Below are positions 1-5,637 of a stretch of DNA of 5,637 bases, in pieces (within the stretch, counting starts at the first letter, position 1; each line of letters starts with the position of its first letter). Origin of the DNA: Prevotella sp. UBA6429 (GTDB lineage Bacteria; Bacteroidota; Bacteroidia; Bacteroidales; Bacteroidaceae); NCBI GenBank assembly GCA_002437285.1, contig DJOV01000099.1, positions 1-5,637 on the forward strand. Direction: 5' to 3'. Position numbers and translations under genes: made by a program. The notes below the pieces were generated by a model. It was not told where the DNA came from and made no database searches. It saw only the letters and a program-made list of their open reading frames with translations.

Positions 1-84
1 ACCCTTTATCGCAAAATTACCCCATGCAAATCGCGGCGCGACCGGTGAAAAACACGATTTTCACGCTCTATTTCAACTGCAATC

Positions 85-120
85 CACGACAAACTTTTTG
101 ACCAAAAATCACGACAAACT
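85..120. repeat. Pair of 11-base direct repeats
   Basis: The 11-mer CACGACAAACT occurs exactly at 85-95 and again at 110-120, a 25-base period. The flanking bases (AATC and ATC) are also similar. This may be a pair of binding sites for a regulator or a duplicated remnant. The sequence alone does not tell which. Confidence 0.6.
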
Positions 121-190
121 GAACCGGCTTGGTTTTGGCCTTTTGCGAAGGTGGTAGTTAGAGCCAGCCTATATGCTCTTGCAGCTATGG

Positions 191-212
191 ACGAAATATG
201 AACGAAATATGA
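191..212. repeat. Perfect tandem 11-base repeat upstream of the metA promoter
   Basis: ACGAAATATGA is present twice head to tail, at 191-201 and 202-212, with no mismatch. The repeat ends about 55 bases before the -7 box of the metA promoter. The unit length is close to one DNA helical turn, so two protein protomers bound here would face the same side. A regulatory role is inference from position and spacing only. Confidence 0.6.
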
Positions 213-246
213 CTGCCTGTTGCTATTATTTTCAGCCAGTTACGTG

Positions 247-274
247 TTTTTCTCCTATATTATTGTTAACTTTG
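247..274 (+). promoter_or_regulatory. Bacteroidetes-type promoter of metA
   Basis: TAACTTTG at 267-274 matches the TAnnTTTG -7 element used by the primary sigma factor of Bacteroidetes. A T-run at 247-251 lies near where the TTTG-like -33 element is expected, but it is only a weak match and is a little close. Transcription would start at about 280, giving a leader of only some 20 bases. That is too short for a SAM riboswitch between promoter and gene, so any methionine control here would have to act at or above the promoter. Confidence 0.6.
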
Positions 275-290
275 TACGGAATATAAGAGA

Positions 291-295
291 AAGGA
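291..295 (+). promoter_or_regulatory. Ribosome binding site of metA
   Basis: AAGGA lies seven bases before the ATG at 303, within the purine-rich run AGAGAAAGGAA. This is a good Shine-Dalgarno sequence for a group that often lacks one. It fixes the start and suggests efficient translation. Confidence 0.7.
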
Positions 296-302
296 ACGTT
301 AC

Positions 303-1220
303 ATGCCACTTAGATTACCCGATCGGCTTCCTGCCATCGATTTGCTGAAGAAGGAAAACATCTTTGTCATGGATGAGAGCCGGGCCCATTCACAGATGGT
401 GCGCCCGTTGAAGATAGTTGTTCTCAACCTGATGCCCCTGAAGATTACTACCGAGACCGACTTGATTCGTCTGCTTTCCAACACGCCCTTGCAGATTGAG
501 ATCAATTTCATGAAGCTCAAGAACCATACGCCCAAGAACACACCGATTGAGCACATGATGATGTTCTACAAGGATTTCGACATCTTGAAACAGCAGAAGT
601 GGGACGGCATGATTGTCACGGGCGCTCCCATAGAACTGTTAGACTTCGAGGATGTCGAGTACTGGAATGAGATCACCGGCATATTCGATTGGGCCCGAAC
701 GCATGTCACTTCCACGCTCTACATCTGTTGGGCTGCTCAGGCTGGCCTTTACCATTTCTACAACATCCCCAAGTATGTGCTTCCCAAGAAGATGTTTGGC
801 ATTTTCCATCAGCGGGTGCTTGTTGATCACCTGCCTATCTTTCGTGGCTTCGATGATGAGTTCATGATGCCTCATAGCCGTCACACTGAGGTGCGCCGTG
901 AGGACATAGAGCGTGTGCCCGGCTTGACGGTCTTGGCTGAATCGCCCGAGAGTGGCGTGAGCATAGTTATGGCGCGCGGTGGCCGCGAGTTCTTCATCAC
1001 GGGACACCTGGAGTATGCCCCTGACACGCTCGACAAGGAGTATAGGCGCGACTTCGGCAAGCGTGATGATGTGGAGATGCCTCGGAATTACTATCGTGAC
1101 AATGACCCCGTGAAGGGTCCGGTGGTAACCTGGCGCGCCCATGCCAATCTGCTCTTCAGCAACTGGATCAACTATTATGTCTACCAGGAGACTCCCTACA
1201 ACATTGATGAGATACGCTGA
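303..1220 (+). CDS. metA: Homoserine O-acetyltransferase, MetA family
   Basis: This enzyme transfers an acyl group from acyl-CoA to the hydroxyl of L-homoserine, the first committed step of methionine synthesis in the cytoplasm. The 305 residues align over their whole length with my memory of E. coli MetA (309 aa), including the starts MPLRLPD and MPIRVPD and the shared block NYYVYQ.TPY. The expected active-site residues fall at canonical numbers: nucleophile Cys142 (in YICWAAQA), His235 and Glu237 (in TGHLEY), with Lys47, Lys163, Ser192 and Arg249. Residue 111 is Glu (in GAPIELLDF), where E. coli has Gly. In this family Glu111 favours acetyl-CoA and Gly111 succinyl-CoA, so the product is predicted to be O-acetylhomoserine, even though automated annotation often calls such proteins succinyltransferases. 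The start is supported by the ribosome binding site at 291-295. It is probably the first gene of a three-gene unit. The gene looks intact. Confidence 0.96.
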   Translation: MPLRLPDRLPAIDLLKKENIFVMDESRAHSQMVRPLKIVVLNLMPLKITTETDLIRLLSNTPLQIEINFMKLKNHTPKNTPIEHMMMFYKDFDILKQQKWDGMIVTGAPIELLDFEDVEYWNEITGIFDWARTHVTSTLYICWAAQAGLYHFYNIPKYVLPKKMFGIFHQRVLVDHLPIFRGFDDEFMMPHSRHTEVRREDIERVPGLTVLAESPESGVSIVMARGGREFFITGHLEYAPDTLDKEYRRDFGKRDDVEMPRNYYRDNDPVKGPVVTWRAHANLLFSNWINYYVYQETPYNIDEIR

Positions 1221-1226
1221 CGCGCG

Positions 1227-1268
1227 CCTGGTGCACGCCAGGAAGCCTATCCGCTTCAGCCAGGCTTC
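1227..1268 (+). other. Structured spacer with competing hairpins
   Basis: Bases 1227-1231 (CCTGG) can pair with 1238-1242 (CCAGG) around a six-base loop. The same CCTGG can instead pair with a second CCAGG at 1260-1264. Bases 1242-1248 (GAAGCCT) are a perfect seven-base complement of 1262-1268 (AGGCTTC), while GAAGC at 1242-1246 can also pair with GCTTC at 1253-1257. Several of these pairings exclude one another. No T-run follows, so it is not a standard intrinsic terminator. It could be an RNA processing or stability element between the metA and U32 cistrons, or chance in a GC-rich spacer. Confidence 0.4.
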
Positions 1269-1288
1269 ACACTCTTAACACGTGGAAC

Positions 1289-3172
1289 ATGAGAACACTG
1301 GAATTGTTGGCTCCGGCCAAAGACCTCGAATGTGGCCTTGCTGCCATTGACCATGGCGCTGATGCCGTATACATCGGCGCCGAGAAATTTGGCGCTCGCG
1401 CTGCCGCGGGCAATTCGCTTGACGACATCCGGCGTCTTACCGACTATGCCCACCAGTTTGGCGCCAAGGTTTATGTCACGGTCAACACGATTGTCTACGA
1501 GCGTGAGCTTGCGGCCTCACAGCAGTTGGTCACCGATCTGGCGCGCATAGGAGTTGACGCCCTGCTTGTGCAAGACATGGCCACGCTGGCCATGCGCAAG
1601 GTGGCTTTGGACGAGGTGGGCCATGCGCCACAGCTACATGCCTCCACCCAGTGTGATACTCGCACGGCCGAGAAAGCCCGTTGGCTGCGTGATTTGGGCT
1701 TCACCCGTGTGGTGCTGGCTCGCGAGTTGTCGGTCGAAGAGATCCAAACCATTCATCGCGAGGTGCCAGACGTGGAATTGGAGGTCTTTGTGCATGGTGC
1801 CCTTTGCGTCAGTTATTCGGGTGTGTGCTATGCCTCACAATATTGTTTCCAGCGCTCGGCCAACCGTGGTGAGTGCGCACAGTTCTGCCGCATGAAGTTC
1901 GACTTGCTCGATGCCGACGGCAAGGTCATCGAGCATGACCGCCACCTGTTGTCGCTCAAGGATCTTTGCCAGATTGACCACCTGGAAGAGCTGGCCGACG
2001 CTGGGGCCTCGTCGTTCAAGATTGAGGGTCGCCTGAAGGATGCCGGATATGTGAAAAACGTGGTCGCTGCCTATAGCCGTCGCCTCAACGAACTGGTGAT
2101 GCGTCGTCCCGATGATTACCAGCGTGCCTCTTATGGCGTGGTCACTTATCATTTCGACCCCTCCTTGCGCAAGACTTTCAACCGTGGCTTCACCACTTAT
2201 TTCCTCAAGGGGCGCCAGCCCGACATCGCTTCTTTTGACACGCCGAAGGCTTTGGGCGAGTATGTGGGCAAAGTGAAGGAGCTGCGCCGCGACTCTTTCA
2301 ATGTGGCCGGCACCGCTGCCTTTGCCAATGGAGATGGTCTCTGCTACCTGACCCGGGAACGCGAGCTGGAAGGATTTCGCGTCAATCGCGCCGTGGGCAA
2401 CCGCCTTTATCCCTACAAGATGCCTCAAGGCTTGAGACCGGGCATGGCGCTCTACCGTAACAACGACGTGTCTTTTGAGAAGCTCTTGGCCGGACAGACC
2501 GCTGAGCGCAAGATCAGCATCAGTATGACCTTTGCCCTGACTCATGACGGATTCTCGCTGCGGATTTGCGTCCCCTTCCTTGAGGAGGAGGCTGTGTCGC
2601 GGGTGACGTTTGACCATCAGGAGGCAAAAAAGCCGCAGGGCGACAACATCATCCGACAACTGTCGAAGTTGGGTGCCACCCCTTACGTTTGTGCCGAAGT
2701 GGTCATTTCTGACCAGGCCGACCGCTATTTCATACCATCAAGCCTGCTCGCCGACCTGCGGCGCGAGGGCGTGGAGGCGCTCTCGCTGCTCATCCGCAAG
2801 GCGATGGCACAGCCCCGTGACATCGCCCAGTCTGCCACTGCTGCTCCGGCTATGGCCCATGCGTGGCAACCGGAGTACGCCCGACGTCCCTATCTCTTCA
2901 ACCTGTCCAACTCCCAGGCCCGTGCTTTCTACGAGGCCCACGGTCTCGCTGATGTCCGCCCTGCCTTTGAGGTGGCTGGAGGTGGTGATGCGGCGCCCCT
3001 GCTCATGCAGTGTCGTCATTGTCTCCGCTATGCGCTGGGCCACTGCGTGCGCCGTGGCGGAAGCCGACCCACGTGGCATGAGCCTCTGACCCTTCGTCTC
3101 GGCGACGGTCGCCGCTTCCCACTGGAGTTTGATTGCAAAGCCTGTCAAATGAATGTCTATGGTGAGAAATAA
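1289..3172 (+). CDS. rlhA: U32 family protein, RlhA-like 23S rRNA hydroxylase
   Basis: The 627 residues match E. coli RlhA (YdcP, about 650 aa) from end to end as I remember it. RlhA forms 5-hydroxycytidine at position 2501 of 23S rRNA. It is an iron-dependent enzyme needing prephenate, despite the 'peptidase U32' family name. The TIM-barrel-like N-terminal domain starts ELLAPAKDLECG and contains HGADAVYIG (22-30) and STQCDTRTAEKA (119-130). The U32 signature is EVFVHGALCVSYSGVC (165-180), followed by RSANRGECAQFCR. Cys173, Cys180, Cys196 and Cys200 are likely iron-sulphur ligands, with Cys227 as another candidate. A middle part (about 330-510) corresponds to the DUF3656 region. The tail carries Cys578, Cys586, Cys616 and Cys619 (HCLRYALGHC and FDCKACQM), a probable metal site shared with RlhA, plus an extra Cys575. 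The start has only a weak GGA. Alternatives are TrhP-like tRNA hydroxylation or a 'collagenase' label, but PrtC-type proteins are much shorter. Family call is firm; exact substrate is inferred. Confidence 0.9.
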   Translation: MRTLELLAPAKDLECGLAAIDHGADAVYIGAEKFGARAAAGNSLDDIRRLTDYAHQFGAKVYVTVNTIVYERELAASQQLVTDLARIGVDALLVQDMATLAMRKVALDEVGHAPQLHASTQCDTRTAEKARWLRDLGFTRVVLARELSVEEIQTIHREVPDVELEVFVHGALCVSYSGVCYASQYCFQRSANRGECAQFCRMKFDLLDADGKVIEHDRHLLSLKDLCQIDHLEELADAGASSFKIEGRLKDAGYVKNVVAAYSRRLNELVMRRPDDYQRASYGVVTYHFDPSLRKTFNRGFTTYFLKGRQPDIASFDTPKALGEYVGKVKELRRDSFNVAGTAAFANGDGLCYLTRERELEGFRVNRAVGNRLYPYKMPQGLRPGMALYRNNDVSFEKLLAGQTAERKISISMTFALTHDGFSLRICVPFLEEEAVSRVTFDHQEAKKPQGDNIIRQLSKLGATPYVCAEVVISDQADRYFIPSSLLADLRREGVEALSLLIRKAMAQPRDIAQSATAAPAMAHAWQPEYARRPYLFNLSNSQARAFYEAHGLADVRPAFEVAGGGDAAPLLMQCRHCLRYALGHCVRRGGSRPTWHEPLTLRLGDGRRFPLEFDCKACQMNVYGEK

Positions 3173-4178
3173 TCCTAAGAGAAGCCTCGGGCAAGATTTC
3201 CTTGTCGCGTTTCTGGTGCTACTGCTGACCCAGCTGCTGGCCTCGTGCTATGTGTCACACTATCGTGCCCATGCTGCTTTCCAGTACAGTGAGCGGCAGA
3301 TCGACTCCTTGTCGTTTTTCTCCTCCCACCATTACACCAACAACTACAATTTCATCGTTAAAGCCGACAGTCTTTCCCTTCTCCGGCAGATGCCCGAGGA
3401 GTATCTGGAGGGCATGCAGACCGATTCGTTCACTGTGCGCAAGGGCGACCATCTCGTGGTGGCCGACATTCACATGGTGCCCACCGACAAGGTCGACTCC
3501 GTGTGGGTGCAACTGGCCAACGACAACTCTGAGTTCGGCTGGACGCGTGAGTCGCGCATGTTGCCTCGCGTGATGCCCGACGACCCCATATCCCAGTTTA
3601 TCTCGGCCTTCTCTGACACTCATGTCATCATCTTCCTGGTGATCATCGTCATCATTGCCGCTTCCTATCTTCTTTGGAGCATCCGCAAGCACAAGGCCCA
3701 TCTGGTGCACGTCAACGACATCGAGTCGTTTTATCCCACACTTCTGTGTCTCATAGTGGCAGCATCAGCCACGTTCTATGCCAGCCTGCAGACCTTTGCG
3801 CCACAGATGTGGGTCCACTTCTACTATCACCCGACGCTCAATCCATTCTCGGTTCCTTTTGCGTTGAGCATCTTCCTGGTTTCCGTTTGGGCCATGCTCA
3901 TTGTGGCCCTTGCGGCCATAGACGATGTGCGCCACCAGTTGCCGTTCGATGAGGCGCTGCTCTATCTGGGAGGCCTGGCGGCCGTCTGCGCGGTCAACTA
4001 CATCGTGTTCAGTGTCACGTCACTCTATTTTGTGGGCTACTTCTTGCTTGCAGTCTATGTCTGCGCTGCCCTTTGGCAGTATTACCGCAAGGGCAGGGCC
4101 CGTTACACCTGTGGCAATTGTGGAGCTAAGTTGCGTCGGAAAGGACGTTGCCCCTATTGTGGCGCTCTCAATGAGTAA
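3153..4178 (+). CDS. Membrane protein with lipobox-like N-terminus and C-terminal zinc ribbon
   Basis: I do not recognise a named family for the whole 341-residue protein. After a basic start, a hydrophobic segment (about 17-31) ends in LLASC, which fits a lipobox with Cys32. Residues 33-156 form a soluble part. Its second half (about 92-138, with FTVRKGDHLVVADI, DSVWVQLA and FGWTRESRML) resembles a bacterial SH3-like fold. Membrane segments follow at about 157-176, 193-212, 234-256, 267-287 and 289-309. The C-terminus is CGNC-x10-CPYC (320-336), a classic zinc ribbon. Charges put the N-terminus, the RKHK loop and the ribbon inside and the SH3-like part outside. Translation starts inside the U32 gene: the ATG at 3153 overlaps it by 20 bases, or that at 3159 by 14. 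Neither has a clear ribosome binding site, so coupling to the upstream gene is likely. Function unknown; a membrane sensor or scaffold is a guess. Confidence 0.85.
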   Translation: MSMVRNNPKRSLGQDFLVAFLVLLLTQLLASCYVSHYRAHAAFQYSERQIDSLSFFSSHHYTNNYNFIVKADSLSLLRQMPEEYLEGMQTDSFTVRKGDHLVVADIHMVPTDKVDSVWVQLANDNSEFGWTRESRMLPRVMPDDPISQFISAFSDTHVIIFLVIIVIIAASYLLWSIRKHKAHLVHVNDIESFYPTLLCLIVAASATFYASLQTFAPQMWVHFYYHPTLNPFSVPFALSIFLVSVWAMLIVALAAIDDVRHQLPFDEALLYLGGLAAVCAVNYIVFSVTSLYFVGYFLLAVYVCAALWQYYRKGRARYTCGNCGAKLRRKGRCPYCGALNE

Positions 4179-4196
4179 CGCTGCATCAGGAGTGTT
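4179..4196. other. 18-base gap between convergent genes
   Basis: The plus-strand gene ends at 4178 and the minus-strand gene ends at 4197. No GC-rich hairpin with a T-run is visible in the gap or just beside it. Transcripts from both sides probably run into each other, or end within coding sequence. Confidence 0.5.
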
Positions 4197-5231
4197 TCAC
4201 ATTTCCCAGAATTTCTTCTTCAGAAGGTCTTTCGTCTCTTTCGCCACATCGTAAGGAAGGGGCGGCAGGCAGTCGGGGAGGGTGAAGTCGGCCGTCTCCG
4301 ACTTGTCTTTCAGTTCTGCCTTGGCTTGTTCACTTGACAGCGGAAGCACTTCTGTCACCACGAAATCTTTCATTTCTTCAGAGGCAATGAACTTCTTGCC
4401 AGGTAATGGCATGTAGTCATAATTGTAGATGGACCTGAACGCCAGCAACGAGCTCCAAGTCTCCTCCTTGCTTGAGAATGTCCAGTCGCAGAGCGCCGTG
4501 TGCACTTTCAGCATCGCGTTGACCGACTTGCGATATTTGTTGTTGTCGATGATGTGGCGGTAGACACCGTCGCGGTGCGTGTCAATGTACATGATGGCGT
4601 CGTCAACAGTCTTTCCCTTGTGGGTTGACCTATAAAACGTGGTGTCACCCCTTGTTTCGCTTACAGAGTCGCGTTTGATGTATCTGATGCGTGAAAGGTC
4701 GGTGGACTGTGCTTGGCCCAAGATGGCAATGTTGAAGTTGACGATGCTCCTGAGCTTTGGACATTCATACTGTCGGCACGCACGCACTCGCCGTTGTATC
4801 TTGTGCGTCTTCATGTTGATGTAGAAGTTCATGATGCCCTCTCGGTAGAGGATGGTCTTGCCATCGTTGCGACAGATGTCGCGAAACGCGCCGACCAGTT
4901 TCAGATAGTCGGTGCCATGCACCACTACCTCTGGCAGTGCGTATGGCTTCTGCCTCAGGCTGACCGTTCCTTTTGTCTTCGATGCGTCAATGGTCTTGGG
5001 CTCGTACGACAAGACACTGATGGTGACCGTACCCTCCAGAGGTTGCGTGTCTCCATTGGCGTCGCTCATGCACAGCAGGTGATTGTCGTTGCTAAACACA
5101 TAGGCTCCGGCGATGGGCTTGCCATCTTTCTCGTCTACAATCTTCAGTTGCGCCCTTCCTAAGATGGGACATGCAAATAGTAATAGTGTCGCAAGAAACA
5201 CGGGGAGGATACGATTGCCTTTTGTTTGCAT
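4197..5231 (-). CDS. Secreted protein with carboxypeptidase-regulatory-like domain
   Basis: The 344-residue product begins with a signal peptide: basic MQTKGNR, a hydrophobic core at 8-22 and a likely signal peptidase I site GRA|Q after residue 27. Cys21 in LLFAC is a poor lipobox, so a soluble periplasmic protein is favoured over a lipoprotein. Residues 29-105 form a carboxypeptidase-regulatory-like beta-sandwich, with IVDEKDGKPIAGAYVFS, the turn SDANGD (56-61), TVTISVLSYEP and the closing ALPEVVV (98-104). That last pattern is typical of Bacteroidetes envelope proteins. Residues 106-344 form a mixed domain that I do not recognise, rich in charged and aromatic residues, with no membrane span and no TonB-dependent barrel. 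Cys151 and Cys157 (CRQYEC), Cys120 and Cys248 could form disulphides. It is alone on the minus strand with its own promoter at 5263-5270. The leader is A-rich without a strong ribosome binding site, as is common in this phylum. A role at the cell envelope is inferred; no enzymatic activity is suggested. Confidence 0.88.
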   Translation of the reverse strand: MQTKGNRILPVFLATLLLFACPILGRAQLKIVDEKDGKPIAGAYVFSNDNHLLCMSDANGDTQPLEGTVTISVLSYEPKTIDASKTKGTVSLRQKPYALPEVVVHGTDYLKLVGAFRDICRNDGKTILYREGIMNFYINMKTHKIQRRVRACRQYECPKLRSIVNFNIAILGQAQSTDLSRIRYIKRDSVSETRGDTTFYRSTHKGKTVDDAIMYIDTHRDGVYRHIIDNNKYRKSVNAMLKVHTALCDWTFSSKEETWSSLLAFRSIYNYDYMPLPGKKFIASEEMKDFVVTEVLPLSSEQAKAELKDKSETADFTLPDCLPPLPYDVAKETKDLLKKKFWEM

Positions 5232-5262
5232 ATGATCTGTTCTTTTTCATTTCAATCACATG

Positions 5263-5270
5263 CAAAAGTA
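5263..5270 (-). promoter_or_regulatory. Promoter -7 box of the minus-strand secreted protein gene
   Basis: Read on the minus strand, these bases are TACTTTTG followed by CA, an excellent match to the Bacteroidetes TAnnTTTG element. Transcription would start about 25 bases before the ATG at 5231. No convincing TTTG -33 element lies at the usual distance upstream. The nearest T-rich match is CTTTTCC on the minus strand at 5294-5300, which is somewhat too far. Confidence 0.6.
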
Positions 5271-5469
5271 CGAATAATAGGTTGTTTGGCGAAGGAAAAG
5301 GCGGATGAAAATCAAAAGTTCTGTTTATTCCTTACAAAATGAGGTTACCCGACAAGTAATGGCTGGTTCTTCATGTAGTCTCTTAACCCAACTTGCAGTC
5401 TATTGGCGTGTGATTTACTGATTTACAAGCATTGTTTTTTGAATTTCGTAAAGTGTACCGCACAAGTTT
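5271..5469. other. Intergenic region without an intact gene
   Basis: No intact gene or RNA gene was recognised. TGATTTAC occurs twice in perfect tandem at 5411-5418 and 5419-5426. On the minus strand a short open frame ending in TAA at 5415-5417 encodes the peptide KNLCGTLYEIQKTMLVNQ. It lies one frame away from the remnant described next and might be its displaced tail, but this is uncertain. Confidence 0.5.
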
Positions 5470-5637
5470 TTAGTCTTGCTTTGGCGGCGGAGAAGTCATG
5501 TCTTGTTTCTTGTAGAGCTTAACAAGGTTGAGGTGGACCTTGAAAACCCTGTCATTCTGGTGGTAGCCCTCTTTGCTCAGAGTTGCCCGTCTTGCGCTTC
5601 GAGCCTGGTAAATATTCTACCCCAGTTCGGGATAAGA
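5470..5637 (-). pseudogene. Possible broken 3' end of a minus-strand gene
   Basis: On the minus strand one frame is open for 48 codons before TAA at 5470-5472. It includes RRATLSKEGYHQNDRVF and KVHLNLVKLYKKQD, and many of its codons end in G or C, like the true genes in this window. No usable ATG lies ahead of this run. An in-frame TAG at 5617-5619 interrupts it, and the same frame continues beyond that stop (SYPELG) to the window edge. This fits the decayed end of a gene, perhaps a mobile-element protein, or a frameshifted gene whose body lies to the right. I could not assign a family, and chance remains possible for so short a stretch. Confidence 0.3.

Larger units (their letters stand above)
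1..266. other. Gene-free leader region upstream of metA
   Basis: No convincing gene is seen here on either strand. The stretch is AT-rich and holds two sets of short direct repeats, listed separately. A minus-strand TAnnTTTG-like box (TAATTTTG, bases 12-19) could belong to a leftward gene lying outside the window, but no -33 element sits at the right distance, so I do not call it as a promoter. Bases 102-107 (CCAAAA) can pair with 133-138 (TTTTGG), enclosing a four-base AACC/GGTT hairpin at 122-134. These are weak and do not look like an intrinsic terminator. No riboswitch was recognised. Confidence 0.6.

Noticed and set aside
2..157. A plus-strand frame open for 51 codons from the left edge to a TAG at 155-157
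   Set aside because: The peptide resembles nothing I know, and the stretch overlaps repeats and AT-rich sequence typical of a spacer. It could be the end of a gene from outside the window, but I cannot support that.
1..302. A SAM riboswitch upstream of metA
   Set aside because: The predicted transcript leader is only about 20 bases, and no SAM riboswitch core was recognised further upstream.
639..1142. A 167-codon minus-strand open frame inside metA
   Set aside because: The sense frame is an unmistakable MetA with every active-site residue; the antisense product has no recognisable feature.
1221..1288. An intrinsic terminator after metA
   Set aside because: Hairpins exist, but no T-run follows any of them, and the next gene has no clear promoter of its own, so read-through is more likely.
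1835..2659. A 274-codon open frame on the minus strand inside the U32 gene
   Set aside because: It lies wholly antisense to a gene with strong homology, has no recognisable domain, and is expected from the GC-ending codons of the sense gene.
4713..5162. A 149-codon plus-strand open frame opposite the secreted-protein gene
   Set aside because: The minus-strand product has a signal peptide and a recognisable domain, and is preceded by a good promoter; the plus-strand frame has none of these.
5470..5637. A tRNA or other structural RNA at the right edge
   Set aside because: No acceptor, anticodon or TΨC arm arrangement can be built from this stretch.

Overview
The window looks like chromosomal DNA of a Bacteroidales bacterium, most likely Prevotella-like. 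Three things support this. Upstream of two genes there are promoter -7 boxes of the Bacteroidetes form TAnnTTTG. The MetA and U32 proteins look like Bacteroidales members of their families. The last gene is a secreted protein with a carboxypeptidase-regulatory-like domain, which is typical of this phylum. Genus is an inference; the class-level placement is firmer.

Layout from left to right. Bases 1-302 are a gene-free leader with two pairs of short direct repeats, a promoter and a good ribosome binding site. Bases 303-1220 (+) encode a MetA-family homoserine O-acyltransferase whose residue 111 is Glu, which predicts acetyl-CoA use. After a 68-base spacer with competing hairpins, 1289-3172 (+) encode a full-length RlhA-type U32 protein, probably a 23S rRNA hydroxylase rather than a protease. 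Its last 20 bases overlap the start of 3153-4178 (+), an unnamed membrane protein with a lipobox-like N-terminus, an outside domain, five further membrane segments and a C-terminal zinc ribbon. Only 18 bases further on, and convergent, 4197-5231 (-) encode a secreted protein with a carboxypeptidase-regulatory-like domain and an unrecognised C-terminal domain. Its promoter lies at about 5263-5270. Bases 5271-5637 hold no intact gene. The outer part contains a broken minus-strand coding remnant that runs off the window edge.

The three plus-strand genes read as one likely transcription unit from the promoter near 267: methionine biosynthesis, rRNA modification and a membrane protein of unknown role. 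The overlap of the last two suggests coupled translation. I see no CRISPR array, tRNA, rRNA, intact mobile element or known defence system. The least explained items are the zinc-ribbon membrane protein, the C-terminal domain of the secreted protein, the structured spacer and the right-hand remnant.
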